A stretch of DNA of 50,054 bases from JAWLCA01 sp050485905. Lineage in GTDB: Bacteria; Pseudomonadota; Alphaproteobacteria; Rhodobacterales; Rhodobacteraceae. Shown piece after piece: positions 9,040-15,827 of the stretch (position 1 is its first letter; each line of letters begins with the position of its first letter). The notes under the pieces are model-generated. The model was not told where the DNA came from, ran no database searches, and was given only the letters and a program-made list of their open reading frames with translations. The position numbers were made by a program, and so were the translations under genes. The DNA lies in NCBI GenBank assembly GCA_050485905.1, contig JBJHCH010000009.1, positions 1-50,054 of the forward strand, given 5' to 3'.

Positions 9040-9097
9040 GCCCGGCCCCGGAACGGGGCGGGCACCCACATTGTCGCTTGAAGAAGGATGATGACCC
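9040..9097 (+). ncRNA. structured hsp20 5' leader, possibly ROSE-like thermosensor
   Basis: The leader folds into a strong hairpin (5' arm 9040-9050, GAA loop, 3' arm 9054-9063, one bulged G). It is followed by TCGCT at 9074-9078, positioned to pair with the AAGGA Shine-Dalgarno at 9084-9088. A UYGCU motif facing the SD is the hallmark of ROSE RNA thermometers, which are common upstream of alphaproteobacterial hsp20 genes. The first hairpin could instead help end glcF transcription, but it lacks a T-run. The element is inferred by eye, without folding software. Confidence 0.4.
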
Positions 9098-9556
9098 ATG
9101 CGCAATCTTGACATGACCCCGCTCTACCGTGCCACCGTCGGCTTCGACCGCTTTGCCGACCTGATGGACCGCGTGCTGACGACCGATGTCGCCCAGCCGA
9201 CCTATCCGCCCTACAACATCGAGAAGCTGGACGAGAACGCCTATCGTATCTCGGTCGCCGTCGCGGGCTTTGCCGCCGACGAACTGGCGGTCGAGCAGAA
9301 GGAAAACGCGCTTTTCATCACGGCCCGCAAGTCCGAGACCGAAGATGAGGGCAAGGTCTACCTGCACCGCGGTATCGCCACCCGCGCATTCGAGCGCCGG
9401 TTCCACTTGGCCGATCATGTGAAGGTGACGGGCGCGACCCACGCCGACGGCATGCTGCATGTCGATCTGGTGCGCGAGATGCCCGAGGCGCTGAAGCCCC
9501 GCCGCATCGAGATCGCAAGCTCGAACGGCGTCACCAGCCAGACGCTCGACGCCTGA
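9098..9556 (+). CDS. small heat shock protein, Hsp20/IbpA type
   Basis: A 152-residue cytoplasmic holdase chaperone that binds unfolding proteins during heat stress. Residues about 35-135 form the alpha-crystallin domain: PPYNIEKLDENAYRISVAVAGF opens it, and AFERRFHLADHVKVTGATHADGMLHVDL closes it. A C-terminal RRIEI matches the I-x-I/V tail motif used for oligomerisation. The AAGGA ribosome binding site is 9 bases before the ATG; two other ATGs just upstream are out of frame. A monocistronic unit is suggested by a sigma-32-like promoter before it and a strong terminator after it. Confidence 0.93.
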   Translation: MRNLDMTPLYRATVGFDRFADLMDRVLTTDVAQPTYPPYNIEKLDENAYRISVAVAGFAADELAVEQKENALFITARKSETEDEGKVYLHRGIATRAFERRFHLADHVKVTGATHADGMLHVDLVREMPEALKPRRIEIASSNGVTSQTLDA

Positions 9557-9580
9557 TCGAAGACTGTCACAACACACAGC

Positions 9581-9608
9581 GGGCGCGCCAACTGGCGCGC
9601 CCTTTGTT
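9581..9608 (+). terminator. intrinsic terminator of hsp20
   Basis: A perfect 9-bp stem GGGCGCGCC/GGCGCGCCC (9581-9589 and 9594-9602) with loop AACT is followed by TTTGTTT. It lies 25 bp after the hsp20 stop. Confidence 0.85.
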
Positions 9609-9631
9609 TATCAGAAACGCGGGGCTTTCGG

Positions 9632-9901
9632 TCAGCCGCCCAGCGCCACGCTCCAGAATAGAAGCACCGGGGCGATGAACACGAAACTGATGCAGATGAG
9701 ATGCGATGCCTTGATCGCCCGCTGCATGCGCGAAGATTCGATCACGTTGCCAAAGGACGAGACCACGTCCATGACGTGATCGATCTGCTGGCGCAGTCGG
9801 TCGCGGCTTTGCGCAGCAACGTCGGGACGACCCCCCGCAATCCGCTGTCCTGCGGCAAGCGCCGCGCGCCGATCCTCCAATCCTGACATCGTCACCCCCA
9901 T
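9632..9901 (-). CDS. small membrane protein of unknown function
   Basis: An 89-residue protein with a hydrophilic N-terminal part (about residues 1-60, rich in Arg, Gln and Asp, helical) and one C-terminal transmembrane segment (about 67-86, ICISFVFIAPVLLFWSVAL). An in-frame ATG at 9889 with GGGGGTG just upstream is an equally good start and gives 85 residues. The family was not recognised. It points toward the hsp20 terminator and has no operon partners. Confidence 0.5.
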   Translation of the reverse strand: MGVTMSGLEDRRAALAAGQRIAGGRPDVAAQSRDRLRQQIDHVMDVVSSFGNVIESSRMQRAIKASHLICISFVFIAPVLLFWSVALGG

Positions 9902-10676
9902 GAAAACTCATCTCTTCAGGTGGAGTGGAACGCATCCGTTTCAAGCGCCTGAATCGCGGGGGCCGTGAAAAGCGCGGCGATCCGCCGACGACCGCCCCGA
10001 TGGAATCGACCTGTTCGGCCGCGCTGCGCGCCAGCCGGTTAACGGAGGGTTAAGTGGTCGGGAAATTCGCAGCCTGAGTCTGCGCCGCCACAGCGCACCC
10101 TTGACGCGACCCCGCCTGAGTGCCCGATCAACAGCGCCGGTTCCCGCGAATCCTGATGAAAACGCCGCGCCGTCGCCGCCTGATCTGCGCCCCACGGAGG
10201 TGGAACGTGACGCTACACTCTGTGTGTGTTGACACTGAATCCTGCAGTAAAACCGGAAGAGGCCGAATGAGGCAGGGCTATGACGAATGGGGCAATGAAA
10301 TAAGGGCCACAAGGCCACAGAAGACGTCGCAGCGTTGAGGCGGCGCAAGACCTGCAGTGGCGGTTGATGTAGGGGTTTAAGGGCTGACAAGGCCGAGAGT
10401 CGCCAAGTGGGGGCCTCAGATCGAGCAAGTGTTTAAGGCATTGGAACAACAAGCAAACGGCGCTCTTCACGGCGGCCTATCGGGCGTTCAGAGCGCGATC
10501 TGAACGCCGGGAACTGGGAAGAGCCGTTCCAAGTTCGCCGCGCTTTTCCCAGAACGGGATTAGTGCAGCGATGTCAGAACGGTAAGGTCTTTGCGACGCG
10601 CGGAAGCCGGCCCGCGAACCTGGAACAGATTCTGCTGTTAGCCGGCAGCAATCGAAGCGCTGCCCCGGATCAAGTG
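9902..10676. other. 775-bp region without a convincing gene
   Basis: The left part (to about 10200) has the GC of the chromosome. From about 10200 on, the sequence becomes visibly less GC-rich and repeat-bearing. Two copies of CGAATGNGGCA start 20 bp apart (10264 and 10284), CCTGCAGT occurs at 10241 and 10351, and GTTTAAGG occurs at 10375 and 10431. Short open frames here have no recognisable product. A TGTGTTGACACT at 10225 starts the shift and could be a transposable-phage end (5'-TG), but this cannot be tested without the right end. Two large hairpins (10483-10552) are listed separately. Confidence 0.5.
10483..10552. repeat. two consecutive inverted repeats downstream of tcmP
   Basis: A perfect 10-bp inverted repeat GGCGTTCAGA/TCTGAACGCC (10483-10492 and 10499-10508, 6-nt loop) is followed by a near-perfect 11-bp repeat CTGGGAAGAGC/GCTTTTCCCAG (10514-10524 and 10542-10552). 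Neither has a T-run, so they are weak intrinsic terminators. They may mark the 3' end of the leftward tcmP transcript or be binding sites. Confidence 0.55.
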
Positions 10677-11603
10677 TCACACATCGAGGCGAGGTTGGCG
10701 CCCGGTCTCCACGCCAGGCGCATCGCCAATAACTTGCAGGAAGGCCCGGGCCATGAGCTTGGGAGCGTCGGGATGATCACTCGCATGGATAAGATGAAAC
10801 AGAGCTCGGTTGCCATCAAGGGACTGAAAGATCGGGTAGGGGTTTACGTACTTATACCCAAGCTCGCCGGCAAATCGATCGGCGACGCGCGCCACAATCT
10901 CGAACTGCTTCAAGCCAGCTAGAGCGCGCCAGTCGGGCCCGCCCCACCAAAGGTCTATCTGAGACAAGCGTGCTGGCCGATGCGACTGAGTAAGTGAGCG
11001 ATGAATCCAAGAGGTGCCAAGGAAATAGAGCAACTCGATCTTGGTACGACCTTCGCGTGCGGCAAGAGCCTTGACCGTGTCCCAGTGGCACTCGGTATTG
11101 CGCTGATCGAGAAGTGCGAAGATCGCCGCGTTCCGCGTAAGCCGGTCGCTTTGCAGAATCGACTTCACTGCGACATTGAAATCGGCGTGGTAAACAAAGA
11201 CTCGACGCCACCGTGGATGTCGGTGGTGTATCGACTTCAGGCGGCCAAGCTGGCGAGCGCCCCCATCGTCAGAATCGCAAAGCCAAAACGTGCGCAAGCG
11301 CGGCGGCTGCACCTCCAGAACCCGCCGAGCCGTCCACGCCTCTTCATGGTCACGGCTCTGGGGCGCTGCGAAACCGTCAATGTATAGGCCACCCTTTGTT
11401 ATCAGCTGAAACTTCGAGATGTAGTCCGCAATCAGTTTGCTCTTGGAATCAGTCTGCTGTGGTGGTGGAGGCAGGCCAGTGCTTGGAACGCTCCGCGAAT
11501 CTATAAGGAAGCTCGCCTTGCGAGGCGCGCGGCCCATTTCGCCGCCTGCGAACATTTCTTGTTGGCTGGCTATCTCACTGCCATTCTTGGAAGCCCGTCC
11601 CAC
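10677..11603 (-). CDS. tcmP: three-Cys-motif partner protein TcmP
   Basis: A 308-residue protein of the TcmP family, found almost always beside DUF5131 (three-Cys-motif) proteins. The family has a methyltransferase-like fold. The motif YIDGFAAP (residues 74-81) corresponds to the usual FAGPG-type SAM-binding loop, and LLDQRNTE (about 164-171) corresponds to the family's FLDP-type acidic motif, so both are diverged here. The GTG start at 11603 overlaps the upstream DUF5131 gene by 34 bp; ATGs at 11555 and 11537 are alternatives. It is the last gene of a leftward operon after the adenine methyltransferase and DUF5131 genes. Codons and composition are less GC-rich than in neighbours, which points to transfer. 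Molecular function is unproven. Confidence 0.8.
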   Translation of the reverse strand: MGRASKNGSEIASQQEMFAGGEMGRAPRKASFLIDSRSVPSTGLPPPPQQTDSKSKLIADYISKFQLITKGGLYIDGFAAPQSRDHEEAWTARRVLEVQPPRLRTFWLCDSDDGGARQLGRLKSIHHRHPRWRRVFVYHADFNVAVKSILQSDRLTRNAAIFALLDQRNTECHWDTVKALAAREGRTKIELLYFLGTSWIHRSLTQSHRPARLSQIDLWWGGPDWRALAGLKQFEIVARVADRFAGELGYKYVNPYPIFQSLDGNRALFHLIHASDHPDAPKLMARAFLQVIGDAPGVETGRQPRLDV

Positions 11604-12409
11604 TCACTACCGTCCAGCGCCCTACCAGCAAACTTCTTCCCCACGCGAACCATCTCAGTGCCATCTGCCGCGGTGGCTCGGGCGATTCGCTGGTTTTTCT
11701 CTCTTGGAAGATTAACGCCGAGACCAGGCGCCCAGTCACCCCATTGCTTGAAATGGAACGGCACATCGGCACGCATGCACTGCAACAGCAGCTCCCGGAA
11801 CCATGTCGGAGCAGCCGGGCGGGCCTTTGGGCCGCTCTCTCCTCCGGTGATCACCCAATTGATTGTACTCCCCAACCAAGGATCGATCTGGAGTGGGCCC
11901 AGTAAGGGTTCAGCCGAAATGAAGCGTACGTGTGCGGGCACCGCTGCAAGATATGGCAGGAGTTCATCGGCGCGCTTCTGCAGTTCGATCGTGGTGCCAA
12001 GCCATACATTGGTGGGCCAGCTTCGGGACCAACCAGAGAGGCGGAGGACATTCTGAGGGCGCTTTGTTAGCAGTAGCCAGTCAAGATTGGGGGTCGCCTC
12101 AATGACTTCCCATAGCTTGCTGCGCCAAGGCTGCAGTTCCTCGCGATCCTCGAACACGTCCGCCATGGAAGCACAGAACACACGCGGCCGTTCGGGCTGA
12201 TCCTGCGCCTTCGAGTTCCAGCGGTGGGGTTGCCGCCAATGGGACTCACCAAAGAGTCTGCGATCCGAACCTGGTCCCCATACTCGTTGTCCCACGCGCT
12301 TTGCCCAGCTCTCGGCGTAGCAATGCTTGCAAGCCTCGGACACCTTGGTACATCCCCACCAAGGGTTAAACGTGTGCGTCGTCCATTCGATCTTGGAATT
12401 TTCGCCCAT
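11570..12409 (-). CDS. DUF5131 (phage Gp37/Gp68, three-Cys-motif) protein
   Basis: A 279-residue member of the Gp37/Gp68 family. The opening EWTTHTFNPWWGC followed by C-x6-C-x2-C (Cys20, Cys27, Cys30) and YAESWA is diagnostic. The cysteines suggest a radical-SAM-like or metal-binding site, which is inference. The later phrases FCASMADVFED and DWLLLTKRPQN are also family hallmarks. ATG at 12409 is preferred because GAGG lies 8 bases upstream; a GTG at 12415 is possible. The gene starts 26 bp after the methyltransferase stop and overlaps tcmP, so the three form one operon. In other genomes this pair sits in phages and mobile islands. Confidence 0.88.
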   Translation of the reverse strand: MGENSKIEWTTHTFNPWWGCTKVSEACKHCYAESWAKRVGQRVWGPGSDRRLFGESHWRQPHRWNSKAQDQPERPRVFCASMADVFEDREELQPWRSKLWEVIEATPNLDWLLLTKRPQNVLRLSGWSRSWPTNVWLGTTIELQKRADELLPYLAAVPAHVRFISAEPLLGPLQIDPWLGSTINWVITGGESGPKARPAAPTWFRELLLQCMRADVPFHFKQWGDWAPGLGVNLPREKNQRIARATAADGTEMVRVGKKFAGRALDGSEWDGLPRMAVR

Positions 12410-12435
12410 GATCACACCTCAATTGCTTGAAGACG

Positions 12436-13263
12436 TTACGTGGCGCCCGCGTTCAACTCCACCCCGGAAATCAGCAATTCTCCCCTGGTTGGGCTGCGAT
12501 CGGCTTTGTCGCCGATTGTGTAGCTGACCTTCACCTCCTCGATTGCGAAGGCGGCGAAGAGGGCGCGGACCTCGGGCGTGTCATTGATCGACAGCAGGAA
12601 CCGGCCCTGGAGCGCGGCGAGCTGGTCGGCCAGGCGGGCGAAGTCGTCGCGCGCAAACATCGCCTTGCCGTAGTCGGATTCGCAGCCCCAGTACGGCGGG
12701 TCGAGGTAGAAGAAGGTGCCGGGGCCGTCGTAGCGGGCGATGAACGCCCCGAAGTCCAGGCATTCGATGATGACCCCCGCCAGGCGCGCGTGCAGATCCT
12801 CCAGCATCGGTTCCAGCGTGGTCAGATTGAACCGGCCGGGGCGGTCGCGCGAAACGCCGAAGTTGCGCCCGGACACCTTGCCGCCGAAGGCCGTGCGCTG
12901 GAGGTAGAGGAACCGCCCTGCCCTTTCTAGGTCGGTCAGCGTGCCGGGATCGGTCGCGACCAGGCGCTCGAACTCTGCCCTGGTGGTCAGCTGGAAGCGC
13001 AGCATCTCGATGAACTGCGGATAATGCCGCTGCAGGATCCGGAACAGGTTCGACACGTCGCGGCCGTAGTCGTTGATCACTTCGGCCCGCGGCCGCATGC
13101 GCCGGCGCAGGAAAATTCCGCCCATGCCGACGAAGGCCTCGGCATAGGTCTGATGCGGCGTTGCGTCGATGATAGCGCAGATTCGCCGCGCCAGGTTGCG
13201 CTTGCCGCCCAGCCAGGGCGCCACCGGCGAGACAGGATCGACGGGCTTCAAGGGCGTGTTCAA
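12436..13263 (-). CDS. D12-class DNA N6-adenine methyltransferase (Dam-like)
   Basis: A 275-residue methyltransferase that transfers a methyl group from SAM to adenine N6. The SAM motif I variant PWLGGKR lies at residues 16-22, TYAEAFVGMGG near 39-49, and the catalytic motif IV DPPY at 188-191, in the order expected for D12-class (Dam-like) enzymes. The gene starts with TTG: AGGAGG lies 8 bases upstream and no ATG fits. No cognate endonuclease is adjacent, so it looks orphan or works with the downstream DUF5131-TcmP genes. The recognition site cannot be read from sequence. It heads a leftward operon. Confidence 0.9.
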   Translation of the reverse strand: MNTPLKPVDPVSPVAPWLGGKRNLARRICAIIDATPHQTYAEAFVGMGGIFLRRRMRPRAEVINDYGRDVSNLFRILQRHYPQFIEMLRFQLTTRAEFERLVATDPGTLTDLERAGRFLYLQRTAFGGKVSGRNFGVSRDRPGRFNLTTLEPMLEDLHARLAGVIIECLDFGAFIARYDGPGTFFYLDPPYWGCESDYGKAMFARDDFARLADQLAALQGRFLLSINDTPEVRALFAAFAIEEVKVSYTIGDKADRSPTRGELLISGVELNAGAT

Positions 13264-13426
13264 TACCGGTTCCTCCTTGTTTCGCGAAAGAACATAGCAT
13301 GAACATAAAGGGGCAACATACCCGTTTTGAGCGGCCTCGCTGCGACATTCATCATGCGGTTAAACATCTGTCGCCTCACGCGGACGTGACGGCTATGGTG
13401 GGGGAGAATCGTGAGGGAGTGGATTG

Positions 13427-13684
13427 ATGAGGAAATTGATAGTGTTCGGTTTGGTGGGCGTTCTTGCGGGCTGCGGAGAGCCGCCGATGGTGACCGAGTT
13501 CAACGGCGACAGCGTGACGGTGCAGTCGCAGACGGCAGGCAACAGCCCCGAGGTGACGGCCGAGGCGCAGCGGATCTGCGCCACGCATCGGCGGCGGGCG
13601 GAGTATGCTTCATCCCGCCAAGTCTATGCGCCACAGTTCATGGTGCCGACCTATGCGCACCTGTTCCTGTGTCTGAGCCGGTGA
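13427..13684 (+). CDS. small lipoprotein of unknown function
   Basis: An 85-residue exported protein. MRKLIVFGLVGVLAGC is a lipoprotein signal peptide with lipobox LAGC, so Cys16 should be lipidated. The mature part is short, polar and ends in LCLSR; it contains two more cysteines (positions about 52 and 82). The start at 13427 has GGGAG about 8 bases upstream; an in-frame TTG directly before it is less likely. Weak promoter-like boxes TTGAGC and CATCAT (13327 and 13350, 17-bp spacing) lie upstream. The next gene starts 5 bp after, so the two form an operon of exported proteins. Confidence 0.6.
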   Translation: MRKLIVFGLVGVLAGCGEPPMVTEFNGDSVTVQSQTAGNSPEVTAEAQRICATHRRRAEYASSRQVYAPQFMVPTYAHLFLCLSR

Positions 13685-13689
13685 CAGGC

Positions 13690-14232
13690 ATGGTGAGGGG
13701 AGCGGCGCTTGTCTGCGGCATGATGCTGGGGGCCGCCAGTGCCGCGAGCGCCGAGACATCAACAGGCGATCTGGATCACCTCACGCTATATATCTGCCCG
13801 TACGAGCGCATCGCGGGGATGTTCCCGGTAGTCGAGGCGCCAGATTCGGAGCCGCGCCTCGTCGGCGGATGGGGCGACACCGAAATCACGAGGTTCGATG
13901 ATGGCCTCAGGATCGTTCTGTACAGCGACATAATCGTCATAAACGACGATCTGAACTACGTCCGGGTCGAAAAAGGCAGAGTGACAGAGGGCCGCTGCTA
14001 CGAAGGTTTGCTGCAATTCGGCTACATTGCCTTGGGCATCATGGAGCTCGTGCCGGCCGCGGCGCAAGTTGCGCAGAATCGACTTGATCAGGAGAGAATG
14101 GAGAGAGCAGACAGTGCGCTCATAGCTGCTGGTACCGAGATCGCCCGGCAGAGCAGGCAGATCGAGCAACTGCGGAACCAGGTGGCTACCCAGGCAGAAC
14201 TGATCCGCACCTTGAGAGAAAAGACGCCCTGA
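13690..14232 (+). CDS. exported protein with C-terminal coiled coil, unknown
   Basis: A 180-residue protein with a Sec signal peptide (about residues 1-21, ending ASAASA). The mature part has two cysteines (LYICPYE and GRCYEG) around a beta-rich region. The C-terminal 60 residues are a predicted helical coiled coil (LDQERMERADSAL, QSRQIEQLRNQV). The start is 5 bp after the lipoprotein stop; a GTG at 13681 is an alternative. No family was recognised. Position between the methyltransferase operon and the phage repressor suggests accessory cargo acting in the periplasm. Confidence 0.6.
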   Translation: MVRGAALVCGMMLGAASAASAETSTGDLDHLTLYICPYERIAGMFPVVEAPDSEPRLVGGWGDTEITRFDDGLRIVLYSDIIVINDDLNYVRVEKGRVTEGRCYEGLLQFGYIALGIMELVPAAAQVAQNRLDQERMERADSALIAAGTEIARQSRQIEQLRNQVATQAELIRTLREKTP

Positions 14233-14267
14233 GCCGATCTCACCCGTCGGCGGGGTCGGTCAAGCAT

Positions 14268-14279
14268 TGCCTTAAGGCA
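14268..14279. repeat. 12-bp palindrome TGCCTTAAGGCA between convergent genes
   Basis: A perfect palindrome lies in the 67-bp gap between two convergent genes. It is too short for a terminator stem with a loop; it could be a protein-binding site or part of a prophage end. Confidence 0.4.
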
Positions 14280-14299
14280 CTCGGCCGCGCCGTTCGAGC

Positions 14300-14755
14300 T
14301 CAGGCCAGCAGGTGCCGTCTTGCTTCTTCGAGTGATGAAAACGCACGCCACGCGCCGTCATGACGCGCCAGAAACTCTCCGTCGTTCATCTCGTGGATCT
14401 CGACCGTGCCCTTGGTGGCCGAACGCTCCTTATGTGTCTTCTTCAGCAAGTTGAAATTCGGTGCGTGTGTGACAGGGGAATCGTCCGGGGCAGAGCTCGT
14501 TTCTGCCATCGATGGCAGAGGTAGATCGCCGCCGCAGTGCCAGCAGACCCGCGCCCGAGCCGCCACGTTCCCGCAGCACCTCGGGCACGAAGGGTTAGCG
14601 TTGCCGAGGGCCAAGAGATACGTGATTGCGACGATGGGCGAGAAAATCAAGGCGATCGCGGCCCACAGGACGCCGCTGCGATTCCATCGATCTGCTAGGA
14701 TGCCAACCATGGTCGAGATGCAAACCCAGATCAGAAGAATGACCAGCCACGCCAT
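14300..14755 (-). CDS. membrane protein with zinc ribbon, next to repressor
   Basis: A 151-residue protein. Two transmembrane segments (about residues 2-22 and 30-50) are followed by a zinc ribbon with CPRCCGNVAARARVCWHCGG (C-x2-C...C-x2-C, about 56-75), a polar linker, and a C-terminal part ending in AWRAFSSLEEARRHLL. The ATG at 14755 starts directly with the first membrane segment; the frame is open further upstream. It is transcribed leftward, immediately after the phage repressor gene, so it is likely expressed in the lysogen. Lysogenically expressed membrane proteins in this position often alter superinfection, but no such family was recognised. Confidence 0.6.
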   Translation of the reverse strand: MAWLVILLIWVCISTMVGILADRWNRSGVLWAAIALIFSPIVAITYLLALGNANPSCPRCCGNVAARARVCWHCGGDLPLPSMAETSSAPDDSPVTHAPNFNLLKKTHKERSATKGTVEIHEMNDGEFLARHDGAWRAFSSLEEARRHLLA

Positions 14756-14793
14756 GAGACCCCCGGAAACTGAATGCGGCACCTGAAGATCGC

Positions 14794-15498
14794 CTACTCT
14801 CTCACAGTGTGGCCCCACCAGACAACCTTGCCGATGATCTTCAGGTCATGGGCGGCCAGGCCGACGACTGTCTCGGGTGGATACAGGCTGAAGTTGTCGG
14901 AATGCAGGACGATCGTTCCGAAGCTGGAATGCTCGATCCGCTTCACCCGCGCGCTGCCGTCTTCGAACAGGGCATAGAGATCGGCGCGGACCGGGCGGCC
15001 AGGCTTTCGCGGCCGGCATGGCACGTTGCGCTTTGACGTGTCCAGCAACACCAGGTCCTGATCGTTCAGGATCGGCAGCATGCTGTCGCCGCGCACACGC
15101 GCCAGGCGGGCATTCTTTGCAGCCAAGCCGATGCGCTTCAGCCAGTCACGACGGAACGCCAGGTGATCGATCACCAGCTCGTCGACTATCTGGCTGCCCG
15201 CGCCGGCGGCAAGTTCGACATCATGCAGCGGGATTCGGGCGTAGAGGCGCTGATCGAGGTTCAGCAACTCAATCGGCCCATTGTCGCGGGGCGGCCCAAT
15301 GTAGAAGTCCAGCCCAAGAGCGTCGCACAGTTCCTTGGCCCTAGCGAGCGACGGCCCTTCCTTCTTGGTGCTGCGGAGGACATTCCGGATCGCGTCCGCG
15401 GGAAGATCCGATTCCTGCTCAACGGCGAAGGCGGTCTTGCCCAGCTCTTTGAGCCTGGCGCGCACAATCTCATCAAACGGCAACTGACTGAACTCCAT
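14794..15498 (-). CDS. prophage repressor, HTH plus S24 LexA-like peptidase
   Basis: A 234-residue CI-type repressor keeping the prophage silent. An N-terminal helix-turn-helix (about residues 10-62, FAVEQESDLPADAIRNVL) is followed by an S24 peptidase domain. The nucleophile is Ser139 in RGDSM, the general base is Lys186 in ARVKRIE, and a likely self-cleavage site is the Ala-Gly stretch at 97-101 (AAGAG). This architecture is cleaved in a RecA-dependent way in other phages, so SOS induction is expected. It is transcribed away from the early operon, and the perfect inverted-repeat operator lies in the 77-86 bp between them. Confidence 0.92.
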   Translation of the reverse strand: MEFSQLPFDEIVRARLKELGKTAFAVEQESDLPADAIRNVLRSTKKEGPSLARAKELCDALGLDFYIGPPRDNGPIELLNLDQRLYARIPLHDVELAAGAGSQIVDELVIDHLAFRRDWLKRIGLAAKNARLARVRGDSMLPILNDQDLVLLDTSKRNVPCRPRKPGRPVRADLYALFEDGSARVKRIEHSSFGTIVLHSDNFSLYPPETVVGLAAHDLKIIGKVVWWGHTVRE

Positions 15499-15528
15499 GA
15501 ATCGGGAGTATTGCCGATTATTCGCTTC

Positions 15529-15557
15529 TTGACTATCGGTATTGTTACCGCTTAGAT
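15529..15557 (+). promoter_or_regulatory. probable early promoter
   Basis: TTGACT (15529-15534) and TTAGAT (15552-15557) with 17-bp spacing form a fair sigma-70 promoter reading into the early operon. The operator half-site at 15537-15550 fills the spacer, so bound repressor would block polymerase. A leftward candidate for the repressor itself (TTGTTA, 17 bp, AACAAT on the opposite strand) overlaps the same DNA. Confidence 0.6.
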
Positions 15558-15574
15558 GATCGGTAACAATACCG
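15537..15574. promoter_or_regulatory. repressor operator: perfect 14-bp inverted repeat
   Basis: CGGTATTGTTACCG (15537-15550) and its exact reverse complement CGGTAACAATACCG (15561-15574) are separated by 10 bp. Each half is itself a dyad (CGGTA-N4-TACCG), so each can bind a repressor dimer. Start-to-start spacing is 24 bp. A degraded related sequence (GAGTATTGCCGA, 15506-15517) may be a third site nearer the repressor gene. Confidence 0.85.
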
Positions 15575-15584
15575 GGTGATCAGA

Positions 15585-15827
15585 ATGACAACCGACCAAC
15601 TCGTGCAACTGGCGAAGCTTTATGGGGCGCATAACGGCCTGAGGCTTTCGACGGTTTCGACCTACGCGGCGCGGGACGGGAAGTACTTCGGCAAGTTGGA
15701 GGCGGGGGCAGACTGCACCCTGCGCAGCGCCACGCGGCTCGTCGCATGGTTCGATGAGCATTGGCCTGACGATCTGCAATGGCCGCGCGACATCCCGCGC
15801 CCAAGCAAGTCGCGGAGGGTGGCATGA
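15585..15827 (+). CDS. small early DNA-binding-like protein (Ner position), copy 1
   Basis: An 80-residue protein and the first gene of the early operon, the place of ner in Mu. It is a paralogue of the gene at 16171: both share LxxGxDCTxRxATRLxxWFDxxWPxDL and end in the identical tail WPRDIPRPSKSRRVA. The N-terminal half (LAKLYGAHNGLRLSTVSTYA) is compatible with a helix-turn-helix and the tail is basic. A GTG at 15576 is an alternative start. A DNA-binding regulator is likely but not proven. It overlaps the next gene by 4 bp. Confidence 0.7.
   Translation: MTTDQLVQLAKLYGAHNGLRLSTVSTYAARDGKYFGKLEAGADCTLRSATRLVAWFDEHWPDDLQWPRDIPRPSKSRRVA

Noticed and set aside
10120..10338. 72-residue open frame in the gap before the TcmP operon
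   Set aside because: Low-complexity basic product, no ribosome binding site, and it spans the composition break; not believable as a gene.
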